This document shows, piece by piece, positions 8,574-16,202 of a stretch of DNA of 38,885 nt. Position 1 is the first letter of the stretch. Each line of letters starts with the position of its first letter. The notes beneath the pieces are model-generated. The model worked only from the letters and a program-made list of their open reading frames with translations. It had not been told where the DNA came from and ran no database searches. Source of the DNA: Elusimicrobiaceae bacterium (GTDB taxonomy: Bacteria > Elusimicrobiota > Elusimicrobia > Elusimicrobiales > Elusimicrobiaceae); NCBI GenBank assembly GCA_017961585.1, contig JAGCWX010000002.1:1-38885 (forward strand). The letters run 5' to 3'. The position numbers and the translations under genes are program-made.

Positions 8574-9107
8574 TTAGCCAGCAAGATTTTCCCATTTTCC
8601 GCCCATATTGGCACAGATTTTGTTACCCAGGGTTGAATTTCCCATACATATTCCGCCATCCGCAAAAGAGGACACCCCCGGAACATAAGTCTCTAGTAAC
8701 ATATAATCCGCATTGCTGCCCTCTTCGTCACATTGTCCATTTGGGCAACGCAAGGCCATAATTCCGCATTCTGCTTCATTACAAGTAGCGCTATATGCAA
8801 AATCACCATCACGGCACATCGTTCCTGCCCATGCCTGTTCCACATCACAAATAAAAGATTGAAATTCTATCACACTATTTGCTGTGGCATCGGGCCCTAC
8901 GAAAGTAACTTCGCTTTCCGGGAGCCCATTTTCTTGTGCATAAATCTCTATGGCTCTTTCCATATTAGAAATACTCATAAGCGCCTTAGCCAAACGGCTT
9001 TTTTCTACGGCGTATTGGTATTGTGGCAATGCTACTGCGGCCAAAATACCAATGATCAAAACTACTACTAATAATTCAATAAGCGTAAACGCTTTTGTAT
9101 TTTTCAT
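8574..9107 (-). CDS. Type IV pilin-like/pseudopilin protein, orphan copy 1
   Basis: The 177-residue product has a class III prepilin leader and hydrophobic N-terminal helix: MKNTKA, then FTLIELLVVVLIIGILAAVA. Glu is at position 5 of the mature helix, followed by LPQYQYAVEKSRLAKAL. The residue before the cleavage site is Ala, where Gly is normal. The C-terminal body is acidic and has eight cysteines, several in short-spaced pairs (CNEAEC, CPNGQC), suggesting disulfide-stabilised loops. The gene stands alone with AAGGAG before the ATG and a terminator after it. It could be a minor pilin or a type II secretion pseudopilin; no assembly genes are nearby. Such orphan pilin-like genes are abundant in Elusimicrobiota. 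Confidence 0.85.
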   Translation of the reverse strand: MKNTKAFTLIELLVVVLIIGILAAVALPQYQYAVEKSRLAKALMSISNMERAIEIYAQENGLPESEVTFVGPDATANSVIEFQSFICDVEQAWAGTMCRDGDFAYSATCNEAECGIMALRCPNGQCDEEGSNADYMLLETYVPGVSSFADGGICMGNSTLGNKICANMGGKWENLAG

Positions 9108-9155
9108 ATTTTTGTCTCCTTAAGAATTTTTTACAACTTATTACAATAAATTTAC

Positions 9156-10262
9156 TTATAAATCCTTTTGATACACGCGGTAGCGTTTGCTAAAGTGGCC
9201 GCCACATTCTTCAATGCCGCGCAACATACCCACGTTATCTTCCAGCACCCAAGAAAGTTCCGCCCAATCCCACACGGCCACACCATACGTGACGATATGC
9301 TTAATCAAAATCAAATCAATACCGTGTTTGCGAAACTCGGGCAATACGCCCAACATAATTAAACGCGAATCTTTAATTTTTTTCCACGCCAGCACGGCCT
9401 TTAAAAGCCGCCACGGATTATATAAAGACCCCCGCAAAATTTTGAGCACATGGTTCATATTGGGGATGCAAATATAAAACCCCGCCGGCACGCCGTTTTC
9501 TTCCAGCACGCAGGTCCCTTCCACACGCACAATGGATTTAAGCTCGTTTACAATGTCGGCCATTTCTTGCTTATCCAAGGGAACAAAGCCCCAGTTTTCC
9601 GCCCAGGCCTTGTTGTAAATCTCGCGGATAATCTCGGCCTCTTGGTCCAAATTTTTGAGGTTCAACCGGCGTAGCGTAATGCCTTCTTTTTTCTCACACC
9701 GAGAACACACTCTTAAAAACCGCTCGGAAAATTTGTCATCGCGGCAGCGTTCATAGGCCAGCAAATCTTTGGCTTTGGTAAAGCCCGCTTTTTCTATTAA
9801 ATCCGCATAGTAAGGGAAGTTATAAGGCATCATAATGGACGGCATGGAGTCAAACCCTTCCACCAACAGTCCATACGTGTGATTGCTAGACGGGTTGGCC
9901 GGCCCGCGCACCGCTTGCACCCCTTGCGCGCGCAGGTAATTTTCAGCCGCTTGGAACAAAGCCGCGGAAACTTCCACGTCGTTTATGCAATCAAAAAAGC
10001 CAAAAAATCCAATATTTTCATGGCGATATTCGTTATATTTGCGGTTGACCAACGCACAAATACGGCCCACCGGTTTACCGTTCTGATACGCCATAAATAA
10101 TTTACGGGTAGCGTGTTGCCAAAAGGGGTTATCCAGCCGCAAGAGCTTGCGTGTTTCTTCTTTTAGATCACCTACCCAATAGGGATCATTTTTGTAAAGT
10201 GCAAACGGAAAATTAACAAAACCGTTTAATTCTTTGTCACTTAGTTCCCGGATTTCTACCAT
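9156..10262 (-). CDS. GNAT-fold acyltransferase, candidate bacterial ceramide synthase
   Basis: The 368-residue protein looks like a double GNAT-type N-acyltransferase. It carries GKPVGRICALVNRKYNEY in the N-terminal half and MLGVLPEFRKHGIDLILI, an acyl-CoA-binding-like motif A, in the C-terminal half. A highly characteristic segment at about 119-151 includes GPANPSSNHTYGLLVEGF. As I recall, bacterial ceramide synthase (bCerS of Caulobacter) belongs to the GNAT superfamily. Here the gene follows a serine-palmitoyltransferase-like gene, so N-acylation of a sphingoid base is a reasonable hypothesis, not shown by sequence alone. A hairpin separates the two genes. GGGGGG precedes the ATG. Confidence 0.6.
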   Translation of the reverse strand: MVEIRELSDKELNGFVNFPFALYKNDPYWVGDLKEETRKLLRLDNPFWQHATRKLFMAYQNGKPVGRICALVNRKYNEYRHENIGFFGFFDCINDVEVSAALFQAAENYLRAQGVQAVRGPANPSSNHTYGLLVEGFDSMPSIMMPYNFPYYADLIEKAGFTKAKDLLAYERCRDDKFSERFLRVCSRCEKKEGITLRRLNLKNLDQEAEIIREIYNKAWAENWGFVPLDKQEMADIVNELKSIVRVEGTCVLEENGVPAGFYICIPNMNHVLKILRGSLYNPWRLLKAVLAWKKIKDSRLIMLGVLPEFRKHGIDLILIKHIVTYGVAVWDWAELSWVLEDNVGMLRGIEECGGHFSKRYRVYQKDL

Positions 10263-10283
10263 AAATCCCCCCTTTTAAAAACA

Positions 10284-10303
10284 ACCCCGCACCAGGGCGG
10301 GGT
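10284..10303 (-). terminator. Terminator or attenuating hairpin between the SPT-like and GNAT genes
   Basis: ACCCCGC (10284-10290) pairs with GCGGGGT (10297-10303). On the minus strand the stem is followed by TGTTTTT. It lies in the 49 base gap after the SPT-like gene, so only part of the transcripts may reach the acyltransferase gene. Confidence 0.75.
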
Positions 10304-10311
10304 ATTTTGAA

Positions 10312-11502
10312 TTATTTGATAATTCCCACAGCACGGCCGGCTTGTGCAAAACTATCAATAATTTTTTGCACATGTTCTTCTGTATGCGTGGCCATCAGCG
10401 TCAAGCGAATGAGCGCGCGGCCGGGCGGCACCGCCGGGCTGACCACCGGGTTGGCAAAGATGCCCATCTCGTGCAAGGCGCGCCACATTCTAAAGCAGTT
10501 TTCGTTGCTGCCTACGTGAACGGGCAAGATAGGCGTGGTGCTGGTGCCTAAATCGTAACCCAAATCTTCCAGCCCTTTTTTCAAAAGTGCCGTTAAGCGG
10601 AACAAATTATCCCGGCGGGAAGTATCTTTAGAAATTAAATCTACGGCCTTGGAAATAGAGGCAATGCACGAAGGCGGCATAGAGGCCGAGAAAATTTGGC
10701 TACGGGCATTGTGGCGCAAGAAATGGATGACTTCTTCATCCCCTACCACAAATCCGCCTACGGTAGCAAAGGTTTTAGAGCACGTACCTACAATCAAATC
10801 CACTTCGCCGTTTTCCAGGCCGAAATATTCGCACGTGCCGCGCCCGGTTTTGCCGATAATCCCGGTAGCGTGGGCATCGTCCACAATAATGCGCGCACCG
10901 TATTTCTTGCCGATTTTGACCACTTCCGGCAGCGGGCAGATATCCCCTTCCATGCTAAATACGCCGTCCACAATAATCAGCTTACCGGCATCGGCAGGTA
11001 GCTTGGCCATAACGCGTTCCAAATCGGCCATGTCGTTATGTTTAAAGCGGGCCATTTCCGCCCCGGAAAGGCGCACCCCGTCCAAAATGCTGGCGTGATC
11101 TAGCTTGTCCACAATAGCGTAGTCGCCTTTTCTCAGTAACGAGGAAACAACACCCAAATTCATTTGATACCCGGTTGCAAACAACAACCCGGCTTGTTTA
11201 CGTTTAAACGCGGCAATTTTCTTTTCCAGCTCGTCGGCTAGTTTAGTATTGCCGTTTAAAAGGCGGCTGCCTGCCACACCGGTACCGTATTTTTTAACGG
11301 CATCCAGGGCGGCCTGTTTCATTTCCGGGTCGTTGGCTAACCCCAAATAGTTGTTGGAACCTGCCATGATGTAGGTTTTCCCTTCTAACACAACCTCGGG
11401 CCCTTGGGCAGATTCAATGGGCTGGAAATAGCCGTAAACACCCATTTCCATGGCCAGTTTAGCATCTTTGTAATTGCGGCACTTTTCAAAAATATCAGAC
11501 AT
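10312..11502 (-). CDS. Alpha-oxoamine synthase, serine-palmitoyltransferase-like
   Basis: This PLP enzyme of the alpha-oxoamine synthase family (396 residues) condenses an amino acid with an acyl-CoA. Visible features are GSNNYLGL (49-55), KYGTGVAGSRLLNG, the stacking histidine in DHAS (136), VDDAHATG (Asp208, His211) and the Schiff-base lysine in TCSKTFA (Lys243). The N-terminal stretch with MGVYGYFQPIES and the KYGTGVAGSR-LNG pattern resemble bacterial serine palmitoyltransferase more than BioF, Kbl or HemA. Alternatives are 8-amino-7-oxononanoate synthase or 2-amino-3-ketobutyrate ligase. Context supports lipid synthesis: accB and accC lie upstream, a lipid-type acyltransferase lies downstream, and no bio genes are near. 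GAGGAAATT precedes the ATG. Confidence 0.75.
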   Translation of the reverse strand: MSDIFEKCRNYKDAKLAMEMGVYGYFQPIESAQGPEVVLEGKTYIMAGSNNYLGLANDPEMKQAALDAVKKYGTGVAGSRLLNGNTKLADELEKKIAAFKRKQAGLLFATGYQMNLGVVSSLLRKGDYAIVDKLDHASILDGVRLSGAEMARFKHNDMADLERVMAKLPADAGKLIIVDGVFSMEGDICPLPEVVKIGKKYGARIIVDDAHATGIIGKTGRGTCEYFGLENGEVDLIVGTCSKTFATVGGFVVGDEEVIHFLRHNARSQIFSASMPPSCIASISKAVDLISKDTSRRDNLFRLTALLKKGLEDLGYDLGTSTTPILPVHVGSNENCFRMWRALHEMGIFANPVVSPAVPPGRALIRLTLMATHTEEHVQKIIDSFAQAGRAVGIIK

Positions 11503-11526
11503 AATTTCCTCGTGGACAAATTCCGC

Positions 11527-12000
11527 TTATTGCGGTTTACAACTTGCTTTTTTAATAATTCCGGTAGTGCTTCTGCCTTTAAGCAAGGCAAAACGCACCA
11601 CTTTGCCGGCAAATTCACGTCCTACAATTTCAGTAGGTTTATAGTCCCCCCCTTTTACAAGTACATCCGGGCGGACAGCTTTAATCAAATTGTAGGGGGT
11701 ATCTTCCTCAAAAATACACACGTAGCTTACGCTTTCCAGCGCGGCCAGCACCAAGGCACGGTCCTGCTGTTTGTTGATCGGGCGGGTAGGCCCTTTCAGG
11801 CGGCGCACGGAAGCATCGCTATTTAGGCCCACCACTAGAATATCGCCTTTAGCGCGGGAAAATTCCAACACGCTCACGTGCCCGGCGTGTAAGATATCAA
11901 AACATCCGTTGGTAAATACAATTTTCTTTTTGGCTTTGCGCGCGGCGGTCAGTTTGGCTTTCAGCGCACGCAAGCTGACAATTTTATTTTTTGCTTTCAT
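11527..12000 (-). CDS. RfaE2-type nucleotidyltransferase (heptose 1-phosphate adenylyltransferase domain)
   Basis: The 157-residue cytidylyltransferase-like protein has the nucleotide-binding motif [42 protein letters not shown] and GRSTTGII. It matches the C-terminal domain of HldE as a stand-alone protein (RfaE2/HldC type), which adenylylates glycero-manno-heptose 1-phosphate for LPS-core or S-layer heptose. The kinase partner is not in the window. Its start overlaps the accC end by 17 bases, with AGGAAA before the ATG. The 24 base gap to the SPT-like gene suggests one transcript, so the operon mixes envelope sugar and lipid functions. A different substrate remains possible. Confidence 0.85.
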   Translation of the reverse strand: MKAKNKIVSLRALKAKLTAARKAKKKIVFTNGCFDILHAGHVSVLEFSRAKGDILVVGLNSDASVRRLKGPTRPINKQQDRALVLAALESVSYVCIFEEDTPYNLIKAVRPDVLVKGGDYKPTEIVGREFAGKVVRFALLKGRSTTGIIKKASCKPQ

Positions 12001-13363
12001 TTTCCTGCATCATCCGTTCAATCAAGCCGGTATCTATATTCCCGTTGCGAAAATCTTCATGCGCTAAAATTTTTTGGTGAAAGGGAATTGTGGTTTTGAC
12101 CCCTTCAATGACAAATTCGTTGAGGCACCGCTTGCTGCGTTTTAACAGCTGCTCACGGTTGGGTGCCGTTACAATCAGCTTGGCAATCAAGCTGTCATAA
12201 TAGCTGGGGATGGTATAGCCGCAATACATGTGGCTGTCCACCCGCACGCCGAGCCCGCCGGCGGGAACCCATTCCGAAATGGTACCCGGGCAAGGCATAA
12301 AATTATGCGCGGCGTCTTCGGCATTGATACGGTGCTCAATTGCGTGGCAGCGCACTTTGCCGGCTTCCTCTTGGGTGATGTGCAACGGTTCACCCTGGGC
12401 AATTTGAATTTGCATTTTCACCAGGTCCACCCCGCCTACGGCCTCGGTAATGGGGTGTTCCACTTGCAAACGGGTATTCACTTCCATGAAATAAAATTCT
12501 TTGGTGGGGGCCATCAAAAATTCCACCGTACCTACGCCGCGATATTTTGCGGCCTTAATCACTTTGGCGGCAGCGGTTTGGAGTTTTTGGCGGGTTTGCA
12601 CGTCCACAAACGGGGAAGGCGATTCTTCTACCAATTTTTGATGCCGGCGTTGCATACTGCAATCGCGCTCGGCAAAGGCCACCACGTTGCCGTAATTATC
12701 GGCGGCCACTTGCACTTCAATATGGCGCGGGTTGAGCACCAGCTTTTCAAAGTAGACACGGTCGTCGCCAAAGTTGGCGCGGGCCTCGGCCTGGGCGGTT
12801 TTGAGCATACGGTCCAAATCTTTTTCTTCAAAGCAAGCGCGCATCCCTTTGCCGCCGCCACCCAAGGTGGCTTTGATCATAATCGGGAATCCGATCTTGC
12901 GGGCGACTTCGTGATAATTGCTCCCCACCACGCCATCAGACCCGGGGGTGATCGGCACCCCGGCTTTTATAGCAATTTCACGCGCGGTGGATTTGACCCC
13001 CAGCATTTCAATCGCTTGCGGCGTGGGGCCGATAAACGTCATCCCGGCGTTGGTTACCGCTTGGGCAAATTCTGCATTTTCGGAAAGGAAGCCATACCCC
13101 GGGTGCACGGCATCGGCACCGGTCAGTTTGGCGGCGGTTACCAGCGCGTCTATGTTCAAATAGCTCAGGGAAGACGGCGCCGCCCCAATACAAACGGCCT
13201 CGTCGGCCATACGCACGTGTAAGCTGTTACGGTCCGCTTCGGAGTAAACCGCCACGGAGCGGATGTTCATTTCTTTGAGGGTACGAATGACGCGCAGGGC
13301 AATCTCGCCCCGGTTAGCAATTAAAACTTTGTGAAAAGCGTTGATTTTAACAGAATCGGACAT
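11984..13363 (-). CDS. accC: Biotin carboxylase AccC
   Basis: Biotin carboxylase subunit of acetyl-CoA carboxylase (459 residues) that carboxylates biotin on the carrier protein using bicarbonate and ATP. It has the N-terminal [16 protein letters not shown], the [19 protein letters not shown] motif, the ATP-grasp glycine loop [11 protein letters not shown], the segment [15 protein letters not shown], the substrate motif [14 protein letters not shown], and the catalytic [14 protein letters not shown]. All expected residues appear intact and length is normal. It starts two bases after the accB stop, so translation is coupled. The carrier protein encoded beside it lacks the usual biotinyl lysine, which raises the question of what this intact enzyme carboxylates. 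Confidence 0.96.
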   Translation of the reverse strand: MSDSVKINAFHKVLIANRGEIALRVIRTLKEMNIRSVAVYSEADRNSLHVRMADEAVCIGAAPSSLSYLNIDALVTAAKLTGADAVHPGYGFLSENAEFAQAVTNAGMTFIGPTPQAIEMLGVKSTAREIAIKAGVPITPGSDGVVGSNYHEVARKIGFPIMIKATLGGGGKGMRACFEEKDLDRMLKTAQAEARANFGDDRVYFEKLVLNPRHIEVQVAADNYGNVVAFAERDCSMQRRHQKLVEESPSPFVDVQTRQKLQTAAAKVIKAAKYRGVGTVEFLMAPTKEFYFMEVNTRLQVEHPITEAVGGVDLVKMQIQIAQGEPLHITQEEAGKVRCHAIEHRINAEDAAHNFMPCPGTISEWVPAGGLGVRVDSHMYCGYTIPSYYDSLIAKLIVTAPNREQLLKRSKRCLNEFVIEGVKTTIPFHQKILAHEDFRNGNIDTGLIERMMQENESKK

Positions 13364-13365
13364 AG

Positions 13366-13740
13366 TTATTTCTCAATAAAAAATAGCGGCAAGCCAAATT
13401 CCACTACCGCGCCTTCTTGGGCGGTTACTTTACGCAGTTTGCCTGAGATCGGTGCTGTGATTTTGTGCTTTTTAGAGGCCGTTTCCACCCAGCCCAACGG
13501 GTCGCCTTCCTGCACGGATTGTCCTTCGCTCAGGGTCAAATTTTGGCCTTTGGCGGCGGCGTGATAAACCCCGATAGCCGGGGCCGTTACCGCCGTGAGC
13601 GAGCATTCAAACTGAGCCGGCTCGGGCAGGGCTTCTTGGGTTTTGATTTCAATACAATTGCCGTTGTCTTCGTAACAAAATTCGGCCAAATCGGTGGTTT
13701 TCATCCATTGTGTTACTTGGGAAATGAGTTTTGTGTCCAT
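13366..13740 (-). CDS. BCCP (AccB)-like protein lacking the canonical biotinyl lysine
   Basis: The 124-residue protein has an N-terminal helix typical of BCCP (MDTKLISQVTQWMKTTDLAEF) and a C-terminal biotinyl/lipoyl-type domain (about 50-124). That domain ends in GAVVEFGLPLFFIE, which aligns without gaps with the usual GQPVEFDEPLVVIE. At the hairpin that normally reads EAMKMMN this protein reads ETASKKHK, so Ser89 occupies the biotinyl-lysine position and lysines follow at 90 and 91. Either biotin is attached one residue off, or the protein is unmodified and has another role. It heads the accB-accC-rfaE2-SPT operon with GAGGATATT before the ATG. The family assignment is firm; function as a carrier is uncertain. 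Confidence 0.8.
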   Translation of the reverse strand: MDTKLISQVTQWMKTTDLAEFCYEDNGNCIEIKTQEALPEPAQFECSLTAVTAPAIGVYHAAAKGQNLTLSEGQSVQEGDPLGWVETASKKHKITAPISGKLRKVTAQEGAVVEFGLPLFFIEK

Positions 13741-13887
13741 AATATCCTCAATAAAACCGGGAATAAAATATATATTGTTATTTTACCATTTTTGCCAGGG
13801 CCCGTGCTACTTTCCTACGCGTAAAGAGGCAACTAATCAATTTTGTCCCCTGGGCAGGCGTTCGTTTCACCCGTAGACTAAAAGTGT

Positions 13888-14361
13888 ATGAACACACTAA
13901 TACATGCGTCAAGGGTTGTTTTTTGGCTGGCCGTGTGTCAGCTACCCATGCTAGTTAGTGTCCCGTTTGTGGACCCCAACATGGCATGGTATCACACGCT
14001 GGCAAAACCGCCGTTTGTACCGCCGGACATGATATTCGGCATGGTATGGGGGGTGTTGTATTTGCTACTGGGTATTGCCGCGGTGATGGTGTTTCATCGG
14101 GGGGTAAGTAAACCGTTGCGCCCGGCCATGTGGTTGCTGGCAGTTCAATTAACGCTTAACGCGCTATGGACGCCGGTGTTTTTTGGGCTACATCATTTTT
14201 CCGGGGCGTTGACGGTGGTAGTGCTGATGCTGCTGGAGGGTTTCTTTCTGCACCGCGCGTTTGCCAAGCAAAGCAAATGGGCGGCGCGGATGTTAATCCC
14301 TTACTGGTTATGGCTAGGGTTTGCTACGTACTTAACTGCCGGTTTTATGATGCTCAACTAA
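13888..14361 (+). CDS. tspO: TspO/MBR family membrane protein
   Basis: The 157-residue protein has five predicted transmembrane helices and the TspO motifs WYHTLAKPPFVPPDMIFGMVW near the N-terminus, LNALWTPVFFG in the middle, and IPYWLWLGFATYLT at the end. TspO proteins bind tetrapyrroles and cholesterol-like ligands and affect porphyrin handling and stress responses; the role here is unknown. No Shine-Dalgarno precedes the ATG and a TAGACT box lies eight bases upstream, so this start may also be leaderless. It is a single gene followed by a strong terminator shared with the convergent pilin gene. Confidence 0.9.
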   Translation: MNTLIHASRVVFWLAVCQLPMLVSVPFVDPNMAWYHTLAKPPFVPPDMIFGMVWGVLYLLLGIAAVMVFHRGVSKPLRPAMWLLAVQLTLNALWTPVFFGLHHFSGALTVVVLMLLEGFFLHRAFAKQSKWAARMLIPYWLWLGFATYLTAGFMMLN

Positions 14362-14382
14362 AGAGCGAGGGGGTAAAAATAC

Positions 14383-14411
14383 AAACCCCGCGCGGATTGC
14401 GCGGGGTTTTG
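14383..14411. terminator. Bidirectional terminator after tspO and pilin copy 2
   Basis: ACCCCGCGC (14385-14393) pairs with GCGCGGGGT (14399-14407), with a TTTTG tail on the plus strand and a T-rich tail on the minus strand. Confidence 0.88.
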
Positions 14412-14449
14412 TAATGCTCAATTTTATCAAAAAAGCGACCGGGAAGGAA

Positions 14450-15100
14450 TTATGCTGTAATTTGCCAGCAATTACACTGCCCCCCTTCGCTACATCCGCC
14501 TTCATACCCACTTGGGCAAGGGCAATCCGCATCAGAGGAACACTCCCCGATGTTACCCGGTTCAGGTTCCGGCTCAGGTTCCGGTTCCGGATTCGGTTCT
14601 CCCCACGTTAGCCATCCTTGATTTTTTAATTGAGAGCAAATGCGTTCCCCCCATGCTCCATCCGGGTAACAAGTTCTTTCCCAATGATCACTACCCGCCT
14701 CTTTTACAGCTGCAATTCCATGCGCAAGCGACCCCGAACAAGCACTATCCGCGCAACGATCAAATTCTACATAACACATGCCGCTATTACACTCAGCAGA
14801 ATATAAAAAATGATTATCGTGGCACCAAAAATCATCACAGGTTAAATTGCTGATAATGGAATCAAAATTTATATCCAAAGATTCATGAGGATTTGCCATA
14901 AAAATAGCCCCTTCCGCAGGGTATCCTTTTTCCATTAGATATGCGTCTATTGCCTTTTGCATATCCGCAACAAAAGTAAACCCTTTGGCCAAGCGGCTTT
15001 TTTCTACTGCAAACTGATATTGCGGCAACGCCACCGCCGCCAAAATACCAATGATGATTACTACTACCAATAGCTCTATGAGCGTGAATCCTCTATTCAT
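14450..15100 (-). CDS. Type IV pilin-like protein with Pro-Glu linker and Cys-rich tail, orphan copy 2
   Basis: The 216-residue protein starts MNRG, then FTLIELLVVVIIIGILAAVA, a standard class III prepilin signal with Gly before the cleavage site and Glu5, then LPQYQFAVEKSRLAKG. The globular part has cysteine pairs (CDDFWC, CNSGMC, CADSAC). About residue 171 onward is a perfect dipeptide linker of seven Pro-Glu units, followed by a roughly 30-residue tail with six cysteines (CSSDADCPCP, CSEGGQCNC). The tail looks like a small disulfide-rich, EGF- or toxin-like module displayed on a stalk. This linker-plus-tail is absent from the other two pilin genes here. AGGAG precedes the ATG. Surface display is inferred. 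Confidence 0.85.
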   Translation of the reverse strand: MNRGFTLIELLVVVIIIGILAAVALPQYQFAVEKSRLAKGFTFVADMQKAIDAYLMEKGYPAEGAIFMANPHESLDINFDSIISNLTCDDFWCHDNHFLYSAECNSGMCYVEFDRCADSACSGSLAHGIAAVKEAGSDHWERTCYPDGAWGERICSQLKNQGWLTWGEPNPEPEPEPEPEPGNIGECSSDADCPCPSGYEGGCSEGGQCNCWQITA

Positions 15101-15189
15101 ACACAGTACTCCTGTAACAATTTTATTTGAAACACGTCCCTTCTATTGTAACTTATTTTTAAAATTTTTTTGCACCTTTTCTTGGGGGG

Positions 15190-15813
15190 TTAAATTTCTT
15201 TGTGCAAAACTTTGAGGGTGGCTTTTTCTTTGGCTACGGGCAGACATTCTTGCACCGTGTAGTTTTTCCCCTCTACGATTTGGGAAATGGCGGCAATATC
15301 GTCATCGGTAAGAACTTCTTTATCGTACGTGGTGCGGAATTGATACGCCAGCCCGCTTTGCAAAATCAAATCCATGGATTGGCGCAGCACGGCCGAGTTG
15401 GCCTCCACCCCCGTAATAGCAGCGTATTTATCCATAGGTGCTTTTAAGTCCATGGCAATAAAATCCACCAATTTTTTATCAATAAGCTCTTTGATAACTT
15501 CGGGGCGGGTGCCGTTGGTATCCAATTTGATTTTGTAGCCCAGGGCTTTCACATCGGTTAAAAAGCGGACCAGGTCTTCTTGCAGGGTGGGTTCCCCGCC
15601 GGAAATAACAACGCCCTCCAGGGTTCCCTGGCGGCGTTTAAGAAAAGACATAATTTCTTCTTCGGGTACGGACGGTGCAAACAAATGAGGATAGACCAAC
15701 TCCGGGTTGTGGCAATAACGGCAGCGGAAATTACATCCCTGTGTAAACACAATAGCCGCTGGACATCCCGGAAAATCAATTAAAGTAAACTTGACCAGCC
15801 CCCCCAGTTTCAT
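15190..15813 (-). CDS. nrdG: Anaerobic ribonucleoside-triphosphate reductase activating protein NrdG
   Basis: This radical SAM activase abstracts hydrogen from the glycyl-radical glycine of NrdD. The 207-residue product has LIDFPGCPAAIVFTQGCNFR with the cluster motif CNFRCRYC, then HNPELV, GVVISGGEPTLQ, KLDTNGTRP and FIAMDLKAP. Length is typical. The ATG at 15813 gives the normal family N-terminus, although no good ribosome binding site precedes it; it lies 27 bases after the glycyl-radical ORF and may depend on coupling. It is transcribed with that small gene, possibly from the promoter at 16136-16164 as well as from the nrdD promoter. Confidence 0.93.
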   Translation of the reverse strand: MKLGGLVKFTLIDFPGCPAAIVFTQGCNFRCRYCHNPELVYPHLFAPSVPEEEIMSFLKRRQGTLEGVVISGGEPTLQEDLVRFLTDVKALGYKIKLDTNGTRPEVIKELIDKKLVDFIAMDLKAPMDKYAAITGVEANSAVLRQSMDLILQSGLAYQFRTTYDKEVLTDDDIAAISQIVEGKNYTVQECLPVAKEKATLKVLHKEI

Positions 15814-15840
15814 ACGTCCGTAACCCGAAATGAGGTTAAA

Positions 15841-16065
15841 CTATTTATCGCTGGCGCAATCGCAACCGCAGCTGCAGCCACCTTCTACGTTCAAGGTTTT
15901 GCGCATAGCAAATTCTTCTTTTTTACCCTTGTTCCAGTTTTGCACCGGGCGCAGATATCCTACTACGCGGGAATATACTTCACATTTAGAACCCTGTACT
16001 TCGTTTAATTCTTTCTTAAGATCCGAAATTTTGGTTTCTACAGCTTGTCTTTCTTGTGCGGTCAT
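15841..16065 (-). CDS. Stand-alone glycyl-radical domain of anaerobic ribonucleotide reductase
   Basis: This 74-residue protein carries the C-terminal glycyl-radical motif normally fused to class III NrdD: CEVYSRVVGYLRP with the radical glycine at 36, then VQNWNKGKKEEF and AMRKT. Residues 1-25 are a charged helix and the tail is cysteine-rich (GGCSCGCDC). The large NrdD upstream ends after its zinc-binding cysteines and a helix and has no RVxGY motif, so the enzyme appears split into two polypeptides. The ORF is 137 bases downstream of nrdD, in a region closed by stops, and has a strong ribosome binding site (AGGAGGAGG), so it is translated independently. The two charged helices at the break (large-subunit C-terminus, small-subunit N-terminus) may pair. 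Confidence 0.85.
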   Translation of the reverse strand: MTAQERQAVETKISDLKKELNEVQGSKCEVYSRVVGYLRPVQNWNKGKKEEFAMRKTLNVEGGCSCGCDCASDK

Positions 16066-16135
16066 AATTGTCCTCCTCCTACAGAGTAAATATTTTTAAA
16101 TATGGCAACAGGTCCGTGAAAACCCATTACTGTTA

Positions 16136-16164
16136 ATTATGGCAATTTGCCAAATCGGTTTCAA
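16136..16164 (-). promoter_or_regulatory. Promoter with palindromic operator for the glycyl-radical subunit and nrdG
   Basis: On the minus strand TTGAAA (16159-16164) and CATAAT (16136-16141) are separated by exactly 17 bases. A perfect 13 bp palindrome TGGCAATTTGCCA (16140-16152) covers the spacer and the edge of the -10, a typical repressor-site position. This would let the glycyl subunit and activase be made separately from nrdD. A related inverted repeat, TTTGGC-4-GCCAAA, lies at 27082-27097. Confidence 0.6.
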
Positions 16165-16168
16165 GTAC

Positions 16169-16201
16169 TTTTTTGAGTTAGCTATGGGCTAACCCAAAAA
16201 A
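16169..16201 (-). repeat. Long imperfect inverted repeat directly after nrdD
   Basis: Arms TTTTTTGAGTTAGC and GCTAACCCAAAAAA surround a short loop, beginning two bases after the nrdD stop. On the minus strand the stem is not followed by a T tract, so it is not a standard terminator. It could stabilise the nrdD mRNA end or cause partial termination. Confidence 0.55.
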
Positions 16202-16202
16202 G

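Noticed and set aside
12230-13222. 330-codon open frame on the plus strand, antisense to accC
   Set aside because: It is a shadow of accC, rich in His, Gly and Phe as expected from reverse-strand reading, with no ribosome binding site.
16140-16152. Sigma54 (-24/-12) promoter suggested by TGGCA and TTGC
   Set aside because: The spacing between the GG and GC elements does not fit; a sigma70-type promoter with an operator explains the sequence better.
16169-16201. Rho-independent terminator after nrdD
   Set aside because: The hairpin has U and A arms rather than a GC stem followed by a T tract; kept only as an inverted repeat.
16066-16202. A frameshift or programmed slip joining nrdD to the glycyl-radical ORF
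   Set aside because: The gap is 137 bases, contains stops, a hairpin and a promoter, and the small ORF has its own strong ribosome binding site.
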